NCBI RefSeq assembly: GCF_021513175.1
Contig: NZ_CP090953.1
Span: 806,001 to 870,000 of the forward strand
DNA from: Sphingomonas sp. S2-65
GTDB lineage: Bacteria > Pseudomonadota > Alphaproteobacteria > Sphingomonadales > Sphingomonadaceae
DNA: 64,000 nucleotides
Direction of reading: 5' to 3'
Position 1 is the stretch's first letter. Each line of letters begins with the position of its first letter. Of this stretch, positions 47,499 to 56,682 are shown in pieces. The position numbers and the translations under genes are program-made. Below the pieces are notes generated by a model, which worked only from the letters and a program-made list of their open reading frames with translations, searched no databases and was not told the origin of the DNA.

Positions 47499-49084
47499 TC
47501 GACGGGAGCATGCAGGATTATCCGCTCACCCTCGACAAGTTCCTGGATCACGCCGCCAAATGGCACCCGCATGCACAGGTCGTCACTGCGTGTGAGGACG
47601 GCGCCAGCCAGCGGATCGGCTATGCCGAACTGCGGACGCGGGCGCTGGCGGTTTCCTCGATCCTCGCGGATCTCGGCACGCGCCTGGGTGACCGCGTCGC
47701 GACGCTCGCCTGGAACAGCCAGGCGCATGTCGAGGCCTGGTACGGCGTGATGGGCATGGGTGCGGTCTGCCACACCCTCAACCCGCGCCTCACTGCGGTC
47801 CAGCTTGCCGCGATGCTCCGCCAGTCGCAGGCGAAGCTGCTGATCGCCAGCGCCGACCTGCTGCCGCTCGCCTTGCGGATCGTCGAGGAAGGCGCGCCGA
47901 TCGGCCAGATCCTGGTGATCGACGGCGATGCCGGTGTGACCGCAACTCCGACGCGGATACCCGTCAGCGCATTGGCGCCGATGATCGCGACGGCGTCGTC
48001 CGACATCGCCTGGGGCGGCTTCGCGGAGACGACGCCGTCCGGCCTGTGCTTCACTTCGGGCACCACCGGCGCGCCCAAGGGCGTCACCTACACGCACCGC
48101 TCGAGCTTCCTCCATACCCTGCGCCTGCTTCAGGTCGACGTCATGGCGATCTCGGGCGGCGACGCGGTTCTCGCGGTGGTGCCGATGTTCCATGCCAATG
48201 CCTGGGGCTTGCCCTTCGCGCTTCCGGCCGCCGGCGGCAAGCTGGTGCTGCCCGGCCGCTATAATGACGGCGCCAGCCTGGCGCGGCTGATCGCGTCGGA
48301 AGGCGTGACCGTCGGTGTCGGCGTGCCGACCGTCTGGCTCGGCGTCGCCGAGCATCTCGAGGCCACCGGGGGCACCCTGCCCTCGCTGAAGCGGATCATC
48401 GTCGGCGGCGCGCCGCTGCCGCCGGCGCTGATGGAGCGGATCGAACAGCGCCTAGGCGTCACCGTCCAGACCAGTTGGGGCATGACCGAGCTGTCCCCCT
48501 CGGGCACCGTCGCGCTGCCGGGCGACCCGCAACGTTCCGCCGCCTATTCCGGCAAGCCGGCGATCGGCGTGGACCTCCGCCTCACCGATGCCGATGGGCG
48601 GCCGCTGCCCGATCAGCGCGGCCTCGAGGGGCATCTGCACGTCCGCGGCGCCGCCGTGATCGAACGCTATTTCGGTCACGACGAAAGCGCCACCGACGCA
48701 GAGGGTTGGTTCGCCACCGGCGACCTGGCCCGCATCGAAGCCGATGGGAACCTGATCATCACCGGGCGCGCCAAGGACCTGATCAAGTCGGGCGGCGAGT
48801 GGATCAACCCTGCCGAGATCGAGGCGGTCGTCGGCGCGCTTCCGCAAGTCTCGCTCGCCGCCGTGATCGGAAGGCCGGACGCGAAATGGGGCGAGCGTCC
48901 GCTCCTGCTGGTCGAGGTGCGCGCCGAGCAGGACGTGAGCGACGAGGCGCTGCTCGCCTCGCTTCGTGGACGGGTCGCACCGTGGTGGATACCCGATGCG
49001 GTCGTTCGCCTGGCAAGCATGCCGCTGGCACCGACGGGGAAGATCGACAAGGTTCGCTTGCGCTCGCAATATGCGCATGCGTGA
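47495..49084 (+). CDS. Acyl-CoA synthetase, AMP-forming (complete copy)
   Basis: A 529-residue member of the ANL (AMP-ligase) superfamily. The ATP-binding loop is FTSGTTGAPKGVTYTH, followed by TSWGMTE, and the C-terminal hinge and lysine regions are GWFATGDLARIEADGNLIITGRAKDLIKSGGEWINP and PTGKIDK. GAVCHTLNPRL resembles the medium-chain / AlkK-DmdB subgroup. It should join a carboxylic acid to CoA in the cytoplasm, after hydrolysis by the esterase encoded just upstream and before oxidation by the SDR downstream. Chain type (fatty or phenylpropanoid) cannot be told from sequence. In copy 1 it is frameshifted. Confidence 0.92.
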   Translation: MIDGSMQDYPLTLDKFLDHAAKWHPHAQVVTACEDGASQRIGYAELRTRALAVSSILADLGTRLGDRVATLAWNSQAHVEAWYGVMGMGAVCHTLNPRLTAVQLAAMLRQSQAKLLIASADLLPLALRIVEEGAPIGQILVIDGDAGVTATPTRIPVSALAPMIATASSDIAWGGFAETTPSGLCFTSGTTGAPKGVTYTHRSSFLHTLRLLQVDVMAISGGDAVLAVVPMFHANAWGLPFALPAAGGKLVLPGRYNDGASLARLIASEGVTVGVGVPTVWLGVAEHLEATGGTLPSLKRIIVGGAPLPPALMERIEQRLGVTVQTSWGMTELSPSGTVALPGDPQRSAAYSGKPAIGVDLRLTDADGRPLPDQRGLEGHLHVRGAAVIERYFGHDESATDAEGWFATGDLARIEADGNLIITGRAKDLIKSGGEWINPAEIEAVVGALPQVSLAAVIGRPDAKWGERPLLLVEVRAEQDVSDEALLASLRGRVAPWWIPDAVVRLASMPLAPTGKIDKVRLRSQYAHA

Positions 49085-49135
49085 GCGCTTCCGCGCGGCT
49101 TGACGCCCGCACGCGCAGGACCGAAGAACATTCGC

Positions 49136-49816
49136 GTGCAAGAGAATGTCAAACCCGCGCGACGCTCCAAAAAGGCCGAACAGCGCGCCGAAACCATGGA
49201 TCTGATCCTCGACTCCGCCGAGTATCTCTTCTCCAAGCATGGTCTCTACGGCGTCACGCTCAAGGACGTCGCCAAGCGCGTCGGCGTCCACCACACGCTG
49301 TTGAACTATTATTTCGAAGACAAGAACAAGCTTTTCCAGGCGGTGTTCGCCCGCCGCGCGGTGGTGACCAGCGAGCGGCGGATGCAGGCGCTCGACGATT
49401 ATGAGGCGCTCTGCAAGGACACGCCGACCGTCGAGGGCGCGCTGCGCGCCTTTCTCGATACCGATCTCGATCTGTATATCGAGGGGGGAGAAGCCTGGAA
49501 GAACTATGCCGCGCTGGGCGCACAGGTCGCCAACACGCCGGAGTGGGGTGCCGAGCTGATGGACGAGCATTTCGATCCCGTCGTGCTGCGGCTGATCGCA
49601 CTGCTCAAGAAAGCCCTGCCCGACTGCGCGGAACAGGACATTTTCTGGGGCTATCACTTCGTGACCGGCGCCTTGATGCTCACGCTCGCGCGCACCGGCC
49701 GGATCGACAAATTGTCGCACGGATTGTGCAAATCGGACGATTTCGTCGCGGTTAAGGAGCGAATGGCGTCGTTTATGGCGGCCGGTTTCCTCGAAATCTG
49801 CAAGCCGGCGCGCTGA
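49136..49816 (+). CDS. TetR-family regulator 1 (complete copy)
   Basis: A 226-residue TetR regulator. Helix-turn-helix at about 38-60 (VTLKDVAKRVGVHHTLLNYYF), then an all-helical ligand domain. The start GTG 49136 has a weak GAAGAA site; a TTG at 49100 is possible. It is the last gene of the TonB receptor operon and lies between the two copies of the 24-bp palindrome, so it probably represses both the receptor/GH43 promoter and the SDR promoter. An acyl-CoA effector would be in keeping with related FadR-like TetR proteins, but this is inferred. Confidence 0.88.
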   Translation: MQENVKPARRSKKAEQRAETMDLILDSAEYLFSKHGLYGVTLKDVAKRVGVHHTLLNYYFEDKNKLFQAVFARRAVVTSERRMQALDDYEALCKDTPTVEGALRAFLDTDLDLYIEGGEAWKNYAALGAQVANTPEWGAELMDEHFDPVVLRLIALLKKALPDCAEQDIFWGYHFVTGALMLTLARTGRIDKLSHGLCKSDDFVAVKERMASFMAAGFLEICKPAR

Positions 49817-49821
49817 AATCG

Positions 49822-49845
49822 TTCATTCACTCTCTTGTTAGTGAA
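49822..49845 (+). promoter_or_regulatory. 24-bp palindromic operator before the SDR gene (copy 2)
   Basis: TTCATTCAC, six bases, GTTAGTGAA, as at 31226-31249. Confidence 0.7.
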
Positions 49846-49890
49846 ATTGGGTTGCGGTACGCTCCGGCAAAACAAGGAGAGGCACCGTTG

Positions 49891-50781
49891 ATGGAACTGG
49901 AAGGTCGCGTAGCGCTCGTCACAGGCGCAGGCGGGGACTCGGGCGCGCACGCTCTCTACCTCGCCAGCAAGGGCGCGAAGCTGGTCGTCAACGATGTCTC
50001 CGAAGAGAGTTCCGCTCGGGTCGCATCCGAGATCGAGGCGGCGGGAGGGCAAGCAATGCCCGCCGCCGCCTCGGTAACCGATGAGCTCGGCGTCAACCAG
50101 ATCGTCAACCAGGCTCTGGAACGCTGGAATCGCATAGACATTCTAGTCAACAACGCCGGCATCCTGCGCGACAAGAGCTTCGCCAAAATGACCATGGACG
50201 AGTTCCGCCTGGTGGTGGACGTCCACCTGATGGGCGCCGCCATCTGCTCCAAGGCGGTCTGGGAAATCATGCGCAGCCAGCTTTATGGCCGCATCGTCAT
50301 GACCACCTCGTCGTCGGGTCTCTACGGCAATTTCGGCCAGGCCAATTACGGCGCTGCCAAGATGGCGCTGGTCGGCCTCATGCAGACCCTGGCTATCGAA
50401 GGTGAGAAATACGGCATCCGCGTCAACGCCCTCGCCCCCACTGCCGCGACTCAGATGACTCACGGCGTCCTGTCCGACGAAAGCCTGACGCATCTCGACC
50501 CGAGCCTGGTGAGCCCCGGCTTGCTCGCACTCGTCGGCGAAGCCGCGCCGACCCGGGCGATCCTGTGCGCCGGCGCCGGCCATTTCGCGCGGGCGAACGT
50601 CACGCTCACCGAAGGCGTGTTCATCGGCAGAGGTGAGAATTCCGGCGAACAGCTCGTGAACCAGTGGGACGCCGCAAGCGACCGGACGGGCGAGATCGTT
50701 CCGGCATACGGCTTCTTACAGGCCGAACGGGAACTGGCGAGTGCCGGCTCGTCCAGCGAAGCGATGGCAGTCACACGCTGA
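49891..50781 (+). pseudogene. Short-chain dehydrogenase, altered glycine motif (copy 2)
   Basis: Copy 2 of the gene at 31295. One G and then CA are missing near 49936-49950, so TGAGGGLGRAHAL becomes TGAGGDSGAHAL: the frame is restored, but the cofactor-binding loop loses one residue and the order of its glycines. The remaining 280 residues, including Tyr and Lys of the active site, are unchanged. As it stands cofactor binding would be doubtful; copy 1 is the more credible version. Confidence 0.8.
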
Positions 50782-50849
50782 CGAACCATATTGGCGCTGC
50801 CGCGTAAGCCACTGGACTTCTGCGCTGTCGGGCTTATGTACCGATCATT

Positions 50850-51500
50850 ATGAAAATGGGTTGCGCAGTAAGAGGTCGCCCGCGCGAGTTTGATCCGGAG
50901 ACGGCGCTCGCCGCGGCGCTTCGCGTCTTCTGGAGCAAGGGCTATGAAGGCGCGTCGCTCAGCGACTTGACGGAGGCTATGGGGATCACCCGGCCCAGCC
51001 TGTACGCCTCGTTCGGCAACAAGGAAGCGCTCTTCAAGATGGCGCTCGATCTCTACGAGCGCGAGAAACTCGACTATATCGGCGAGGCACTGAAAGAGAG
51101 GACGGCGCGTCAAGTCGCCGAGCATCTTTTGCGCAGCGCGCTCGAGATGCAGATGAGCAACTGCGATCCGAAAGGCTGCATGGGCGTGATCAACGCCGTG
51201 GCCTGCGGAGCCGAAGCCGAATCGATACGCGCGGAAGTGATCGAACGCGGACGCCTGGCCAAGCACGGGATTATCGCTCGGTTCGAGCGCGCGAAGGCGG
51301 AGGGCGACCTTCCGGCCGACAGCGACGCCGTAGGACTGACCAGCTATCTGACGGCGATCATGCAGGGACTTGCCGTCCAGGCTGGTGCGGGCTTCCTGCA
51401 CCGACCTGAAGGCGCTGATCGACACCAGTCTGGCGATGTGGCCTGGTGGCAAGAATTAGCCGCTCGTTTCGGGATCGACAAAAAATACCGTACGGTATAA
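50850..51500 (+). pseudogene. TetR/AcrR-family regulator 2, frameshifted tail (copy 2)
   Basis: Copy 2 of the regulator at 32257. AG is missing near 51392 (GCGGGCTTCC for GCGGGAGCTTCC), so the last 23 residues are replaced by 36 unrelated ones and the frame runs on into the first operator. DNA-binding and most of the ligand domain are the same. This is the copy that sits next to the efflux operon, so whether the indel is real matters for pump control. Confidence 0.82.
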
Positions 51501-51545
51501 AAAGCAGTTGACCGGCGGCCGAGCTCTTTCTATACCGTGCAGTAT
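51485..51545 (+). promoter_or_regulatory. Efflux operon promoter with two TetR operators (copy 2)
   Basis: ATACCGTACGGTAT at 51485-51498 and ATACCGTGCAGTAT at 51532-51545 flank TTGACC (51508-51513), 17 bases, TATACC (51531-51536). The second operator covers the -10 box. The promoter is 224 bases before the small gene that opens the RND operon; the leader 51546-51759 shows no gene. Confidence 0.72.
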
Positions 51546-51759
51546 AGAAGATCGGGAACTACCGCAGCGCTGAACGGGACGATGTCACCAGGCGGCGCTT
51601 CAGCAGAAGGATGAGAGGGCGAGTAGCGGGCCGTGGGATATGTCCTGCGCGGCCAGTCTCCTCGCGCCTCGTCAAGACAATGACCAGCAGGCTGGTGGAA
51701 GGGGTTCCACGCAGCGCGAGGACGTGCGCCTCGCCTGGTCGGACAGGAGGAAGCGAGAC

Positions 51760-52149
51760 ATGGCGTATCTGAACTTTAGCGAATTGCAGGGCAGCCCCGT
51801 TGCTGCGCCCGCCGATGTGATGGCTGCCGCCGGCCTGAGCGCGCTCGAATGGTCGGTCGTAGCCCTTGCTCAGAAGGATCGGCTCTCCAGCCTGAAGACC
51901 CCTGGGCGCATGTCGATGGCAATGGGCGTGATCTTCGGCAAGCAGAGCGCCAACCCGCAACTGGCGGATCCCAGGCTGGAGGCACTACGCCGGATGTCCG
52001 TGCTTGCATGGCATCACGGCTTTGCCGTGCCACGCCACGAAATCCGCCAATTCCACGAAGCCGGCTTCACTGCGGACCAATATGAGATGCTGCTTGCGAG
52101 CGTGAGCCAAGGCCGCTCGGCCCTGAATCAGGGGAACCGGATCCGATGA
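51760..52149 (+). CDS. Small protein of unknown function opening the efflux operon
   Basis: A 129-residue soluble protein I do not recognise. GGAGG lies seven to twelve bases before ATG 51760. No signal peptide or membrane segment is seen; it is mostly helical in character with a central SALEWSVVALAQKDRL and a histidine-bearing AWHHGFAVPRHEIRQFHEAGF. Its stop overlaps the adaptor start by four bases (ATGA), so it is translated with the pump. It lies between TetR-controlled promoter and pump genes, which suggests a part in pump function or sensing of the pump substrate, but nothing in the sequence proves that. The duplication ends within codon 83; this is the whole version. Confidence 0.75.
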   Translation: MAYLNFSELQGSPVAAPADVMAAAGLSALEWSVVALAQKDRLSSLKTPGRMSMAMGVIFGKQSANPQLADPRLEALRRMSVLAWHHGFAVPRHEIRQFHEAGFTADQYEMLLASVSQGRSALNQGNRIR

Positions 52150-53408
52150 ATATGATCTCGCGCGTACAAAATGAAGAAGTTGCTCGCGATGGCACGTCTC
52201 CGCGGCTGAAACCCTGGCAGCGGGTTGGGCTGATCGCCGTACCGGTGGCGCTTGTCGCCGCCGGGATCGGTATTGCCTATAAGGATGCGCCTGCTGCCGC
52301 AGCGGCTCCTCCGCCGCCGGTGGTCACGGTCGCGTCGCCGCTGGTCCGCGAGATCAACGAGTGGGACGATTATGTGGGCCGTTTCGAGCCCAGCCGTTCG
52401 GTGGAAGTCCGCCCGCGCGTTTCCGGCGCAATCACGGGCGTACATTTCACCGATGGTGCTGTCGTGCAGAAGGGCCAGTTGCTCTTCAGCATCGATGCGC
52501 GCCCCTTCGCGGCGGCGCTGGCGGAGGCGCGGGCTGGACTGGCAAGTGCTCAGAGCGATCTGGTCCTTGCACGCACCGATCTGGCGCGTGCGCAGCGCCT
52601 CGTGGCGGTCGAGGCGGTTTCCAGAAGCGATGTCGAGCGGCTTCAAGCACGCGTTCGCGCCGCTAATGCCTCGGTCGCCGCGGCCCAGGCGCGGGTGCGC
52701 AGCCGCGCACTGGATGTGGAGTTCACGCAGGTGCGGGCGCCGATCTCGGGACGTATCTCCGACCGTCGCGTCGATCCGGGTAACCTGATCGCAGCGGGCG
52801 AAGGGCAAGCGGGTTCGCTTCTCACTACGATCAACGCGCTCGACCCGATCTACTTCACCTTCGACGGGTCCGAGGCGCTGTTCCTGAAGACGAAGCGCGC
52901 GCGCGAATCTGGCGCGCAAGCCTCGCCGATTCAGATCCGCCTTCAGGACGAGACCGACTATAAGTGGAACGGACGGCTGGACTTCACGGACAATCGTCTT
53001 GATCCGCGATCGGGCACTATCCGTGGACGAGCGGTGCTGAGCAACCCGGGCCTGTTCCTGACGCCCGGCATGTTCGGCAACATGCGGCTTTCGGCTGGCG
53101 GTACCAGCCAGGCGCTGATGGTACCCGATGCGGCGATCCAGACCGACCAGGCCCGCAAGCTGGTGCTCACCGTCGCCAAGGATGGTACCGTCGCACCCAA
53201 GCCGGTGGTGTTGGGCCCTGTCGTCGACGGGCTCCGCGTCGTTCGCTCCGGCCTCACTCCACAGGACCGCGTGGTCATCGCTGGATCGCAGATGGCGATG
53301 CCAGGCGCAAAGGTTCAGCCGAAGCCCGGCAGGATAGCGCCGGCACAAGCGGTCCAGGCGCCAGCATTCACGGCACCGGTCACGGGCGAAGCCACCTTCG
53401 CCCGGTGA
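52146..53408 (+). CDS. RND efflux periplasmic adaptor (membrane fusion protein)
   Basis: A 420-residue adaptor of the AcrA/MexA type. One N-terminal membrane helix (residues about 26-45) anchors it; then the split lipoyl domain (EVRPRVSGAITGVHFTDGAVVQKGQLLFSID and VRAPISGRISDRRVDPGNLI), a helical hairpin rich in Ala/Arg between them, the beta-barrel domain and the membrane-proximal end (PKPVVLGPVVDGLRVVRSGLTPQDRVVIAG). There is no lipobox, so it is held by the helix. It bridges the inner-membrane pump and the outer-membrane channel encoded downstream. An in-frame ATG at 52152 could also be the start. Confidence 0.94.
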   Translation: MNMISRVQNEEVARDGTSPRLKPWQRVGLIAVPVALVAAGIGIAYKDAPAAAAAPPPPVVTVASPLVREINEWDDYVGRFEPSRSVEVRPRVSGAITGVHFTDGAVVQKGQLLFSIDARPFAAALAEARAGLASAQSDLVLARTDLARAQRLVAVEAVSRSDVERLQARVRAANASVAAAQARVRSRALDVEFTQVRAPISGRISDRRVDPGNLIAAGEGQAGSLLTTINALDPIYFTFDGSEALFLKTKRARESGAQASPIQIRLQDETDYKWNGRLDFTDNRLDPRSGTIRGRAVLSNPGLFLTPGMFGNMRLSAGGTSQALMVPDAAIQTDQARKLVLTVAKDGTVAPKPVVLGPVVDGLRVVRSGLTPQDRVVIAGSQMAMPGAKVQPKPGRIAPAQAVQAPAFTAPVTGEATFAR

Positions 53409-53483
53409 CCCGTCAGCCGCCGGGGGTCCCCAATGCCCGGCGGCTGACACCCTTTTCAGATCCCTTTCACGAGGAGTGGCCCG

Positions 53484-56400
53484 ATGCGCCTCTCGCGGTT
53501 CTTCATCACGCGCCCGATCTTCGCGGCAGTTATTTCGGTGATCATCACGATCATCGGCGCGATCGCCTATCTGGCGCTGCCGATCTCCCAATATCCCGAC
53601 ATCGTGCCGCCTACGGTCACGGTCACCGCCAACTATCCCGGCGCGTCGGCCGAAACCGTTGCCGAGACCGTAGCCGCGCCGATCGAGCAGGAGATCAACG
53701 GCGTCGACGACATGCTCTACCAGTCGTCGCAATCGACCGGCGACGGCACGGTCACGATTACGGTGACCTTCAAGTCGGGCACGGATCTCGATTCCGCGCA
53801 GGTGCTGGTGCAGAACCGCGTCGCCGTCGCGGTTCCGCGGCTGCCGCAGGAAGTGCAGCGGCTCGGCGTGGTGACGCGCAAGACCACGCCGGACTTCCTG
53901 ATGGTGGTCAACCTGATCTCTCCCGACAACTCGATCGACCGCAGCTACATCTCCAATTACGCGCTGACGCAGGTCAAGGATCGCCTCGCGCGGATCGAGG
54001 GCGTGGGTGACGTCCGGATGTTCGGCGCACGCGATTATGCGATGCGCGTGTGGATCGATCCAGGCCGCGCTGCGGCGCTGAACCTCACCGCGGGCGACAT
54101 CGTCCAGGCGCTGCGTTCCCAGAACATCCAGGTCGCTGCCGGGACGCTCGGCCAAGCCGGTGCGACACCGACCGGCAACGCCTTTCAACTGAGCATCGAA
54201 ACGCAAGGCCGCCTCAAGGATCCGAGCGAGTTCGGCCGGGTTGTCATCCGCACCGACGCCGACGGGCACCAGGTACGCGTGAGCGACGTTGCCCGTGTCG
54301 AGTTGGGCGCGGCCGATTACTCCTCCAACACGTATCTTTCGAACCAGCCGACCGTCATCCTGGCCGCGTTCCAGCGCCCCGGCTCCAACGCGCTCGCTGC
54401 CGCTCAGGCGATCGAGCACGAGATGGAGACGATCTCGAAGGACTTCCCCAAGGGACTGGAATATCGGGTCATCTACAATCCGACCGAGTTCATCGCTCAG
54501 TCGATCGACGCGGTCTATCACACATTGGGCGAGGCGATCCTGCTCGTCGTCCTGGTGGTCATCGTCTTCCTCCAGAAATGGCGCGCGGCGATCATCCCGG
54601 TGGTTGCGATCCCGGTCTCGCTGATCGGCACAATGGCCGTGCTGCTGCCGCTCGGCTATTCGCTTAACAATTTGTCGCTGTTCGGCCTGGTGCTGGCGAT
54701 CGGCATCGTCGTCGACGACGCGATCGTCGTCGTGGAGAATGTCGAGCGTAATCTCGCAAAAGGCATGAGCCCGCTCGATGCGGCGCGCACCTCTATGGAC
54801 GAAGTCTCTGGAGCGTTGGTCGCCATCGTGCTGGTGCTGCTCGCGGTGTTCCTGCCGACCCTGTTCCTCAACGGTCTGTCGGGTGCGTTCTACAAGCAGT
54901 TCGCCGTCACGATCTCGGCCGCCACTGCGATTTCGCTGCTGGTGTCGCTCACCCTTTCCCCTGCTCTGGCCGCGCTGTTGCTGCGCGGGCATGAAGGCGA
55001 GCCGAGGGGGCGGATCGGCCGTATCACGCAACGTGGGGCCGACATGTTCAACCGCGGTTTCGAGCGGATGAGCCATGGCTACTCACGCCTAACTCTCGCG
55101 CTTGTCACGCGTCCGAAGCGCATGATGGTCGCTTATGTCGGCCTGATCGCCGCGACGATCGCGATGTTCTGGGCCACCCCGGTCGGGTTCATACCGGCGC
55201 AGGATCAAGGCTATTTCCTGACCGTGATCCAGCTGCCGCCGGGCTCCTCGCTGGAGCGCACCGACGAAGTGATGCGCAAGGTCGTCGCGCGGATCCTGCC
55301 GATCAAGGGCGTCAAGGGGTCGGTCATGCTCGCCGGCTTTGATGGTCCGTCACAGACGCTCGCGCCCAACAGCGCCGCTGCCTATGTCCCGCTTCAGTCG
55401 TTCGAAGAGCGCAAGAAGCTGGGTGTCACCTACGCCGGCATCATGGACGAAGCGCGCAAGCGCACCGCCGACATCAACGAGGCGATGCTGCTCGTCGTGC
55501 CCCCGCCCCTTATCCAGGGTATCGGCTCTGCTGGCGGCTATCGCATGATGGTCGAAGACCGCAGCGAGCACGGCTACGAGGCCCTCGGCCAGACCGCGTT
55601 CGGGTTGATCGGCAAGGCCAATCAGACCGAAGGTCTTCAACAGATCTACACCTTCTTCAACACCGCGACGCCGCGGGTCTTCGCCGATATCGACCGGCGC
55701 AAGGCGGACATGCTCGGGGTGCCCCCAGAGCGCGTGTTCGAGGCGCTCAACGTCTATCTCGGCTCGGCGTTCGTGAACGACTTCAACATGCTCGGCCGCA
55801 CCTACCGCGTGACCGCTCAAGCGGACGCGCCGTTCCGTGCCACCGAAGCGGACATCGCCAACCTCAAGACCCGCTCCAACTCCGGCGCGATGGTGCCGAT
55901 CGGTTCGGTCTCGACCTTCGAGAACAAGACGGGGCCGTACCGCGTGACACGATACAACCTGTTCCCGGCCGTCGAAGTCGATGGCGACACCGCGCCGGGC
56001 TATAGCTCGGGCCGATCGCTGACGACCATGGAGAAGCTCGCGAGCGAGTTACCGCCCGGCTATGAGGCCGAGTGGACCGGCATCGCCTATCAGCAGAAAA
56101 TGGCGGGAAGCACGGCGGGGCTGGTGTTCGGGTTGGCGGTGTTGTTCGTCTTCCTCGTACTGGCCGCGCAGTATGAAAGCCTGACCATGCCGCTCGCGAT
56201 CATCCTGATCGTGCCGATGTGCCTGCTTGCGGCAATGGGTGGCGTGATGATCCGGGGGATGGACAACAACGTCCTTACCCAGATTGGCCTGGTCGTGCTG
56301 ATCGCACTGGCAGCTAAAAACGCGATCCTCGTGGTCGAATTCGCCCGGCAGGCCGAGCTAGAGGATGGTCTATCACCAGTAGCAGCCGCAGTCCGTGCGG

Positions 56401-56672
56401 CGCATGACCGGCTGCGCCCGATCCTAATGACGTCGTTCGCCTTCATCCTCGGCGCAGTGCCGCTGCTGATCGCGACCGGTGCAGGTGCCGAGTTGCGCCA
56501 AGCGCTCGGCACGGCGGTGTTCTTCGGGATGATGGGCGTGACCGCGTTCGGCCTGCTCTTCACGCCGACCTTCTACGTCGTGTGTCGTGCCCTTGGCGAT
56601 CGCCTCGCAAGCCGCCGTTCGCGCAAAGCGAATACCGGCCACGGCGACACTCAACTCCAGCCCGCTGAATAA
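53484..56672 (+). CDS. RND efflux pump, HAE-1 (AcrB/MexB) type
   Basis: A 1062-residue proton-driven multidrug exporter of the inner membrane. The proton-relay residues are present: Asp411-Asp412 in GIVVDDAIVVVENVERN and Lys945 in LAAKNAILVVEFARQ, matching AcrB Asp407, Asp408 and Lys940. Start MRLSRFFITRPIFAAVISVII and the two large periplasmic loops are as in the family; the length is normal. ACGAGGAG lies before ATG 53484. The 75-base gap after the adaptor gene holds no clear terminator. The substrate range cannot be predicted. Confidence 0.96.
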   Translation: MRLSRFFITRPIFAAVISVIITIIGAIAYLALPISQYPDIVPPTVTVTANYPGASAETVAETVAAPIEQEINGVDDMLYQSSQSTGDGTVTITVTFKSGTDLDSAQVLVQNRVAVAVPRLPQEVQRLGVVTRKTTPDFLMVVNLISPDNSIDRSYISNYALTQVKDRLARIEGVGDVRMFGARDYAMRVWIDPGRAAALNLTAGDIVQALRSQNIQVAAGTLGQAGATPTGNAFQLSIETQGRLKDPSEFGRVVIRTDADGHQVRVSDVARVELGAADYSSNTYLSNQPTVILAAFQRPGSNALAAAQAIEHEMETISKDFPKGLEYRVIYNPTEFIAQSIDAVYHTLGEAILLVVLVVIVFLQKWRAAIIPVVAIPVSLIGTMAVLLPLGYSLNNLSLFGLVLAIGIVVDDAIVVVENVERNLAKGMSPLDAARTSMDEVSGALVAIVLVLLAVFLPTLFLNGLSGAFYKQFAVTISAATAISLLVSLTLSPALAALLLRGHEGEPRGRIGRITQRGADMFNRGFERMSHGYSRLTLALVTRPKRMMVAYVGLIAATIAMFWATPVGFIPAQDQGYFLTVIQLPPGSSLERTDEVMRKVVARILPIKGVKGSVMLAGFDGPSQTLAPNSAAAYVPLQSFEERKKLGVTYAGIMDEARKRTADINEAMLLVVPPPLIQGIGSAGGYRMMVEDRSEHGYEALGQTAFGLIGKANQTEGLQQIYTFFNTATPRVFADIDRRKADMLGVPPERVFEALNVYLGSAFVNDFNMLGRTYRVTAQADAPFRATEADIANLKTRSNSGAMVPIGSVSTFENKTGPYRVTRYNLFPAVEVDGDTAPGYSSGRSLTTMEKLASELPPGYEAEWTGIAYQQKMAGSTAGLVFGLAVLFVFLVLAAQYESLTMPLAIILIVPMCLLAAMGGVMIRGMDNNVLTQIGLVVLIALAAKNAILVVEFARQAELEDGLSPVAAAVRAAHDRLRPILMTSFAFILGAVPLLIATGAGAELRQALGTAVFFGMMGVTAFGLLFTPTFYVVCRALGDRLASRRSRKANTGHGDTQLQPAE

Positions 56673-56682
56673 GGAGGGCATG

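Larger units (their letters stand above)
33418..52008 (+). repeat. 18.6 kb tandem direct repeat, copy 2
   Basis: Second copy of 14825-33417. The junction 33417/33418 joins the interior of the small efflux-operon gene (GCTTGCA) to the interior of GH43 (CGCGCATG). The bases next to the two parent break points do not match (A against C, T against C), so no microhomology is seen at the join itself. The sequence that follows the right border at 52009 is the natural continuation of the small gene into the efflux operon. Confidence 0.97.

Noticed and set aside
14825..52008. Composite transposon or integrative element as cause of the duplication
   Set aside because: I saw no transposase, integrase, terminal inverted repeat or target duplication at 14825, 33417 or 52008.
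14825..52008. Old paralogous clusters under divergence
   Set aside because: Only one substitution in 18.6 kb and identical intergenic DNA exclude long divergence.
52128..55076. A 982-codon minus-strand open frame
   Set aside because: It is the shadow of the RND adaptor and pump genes, which show full family motifs on the plus strand.
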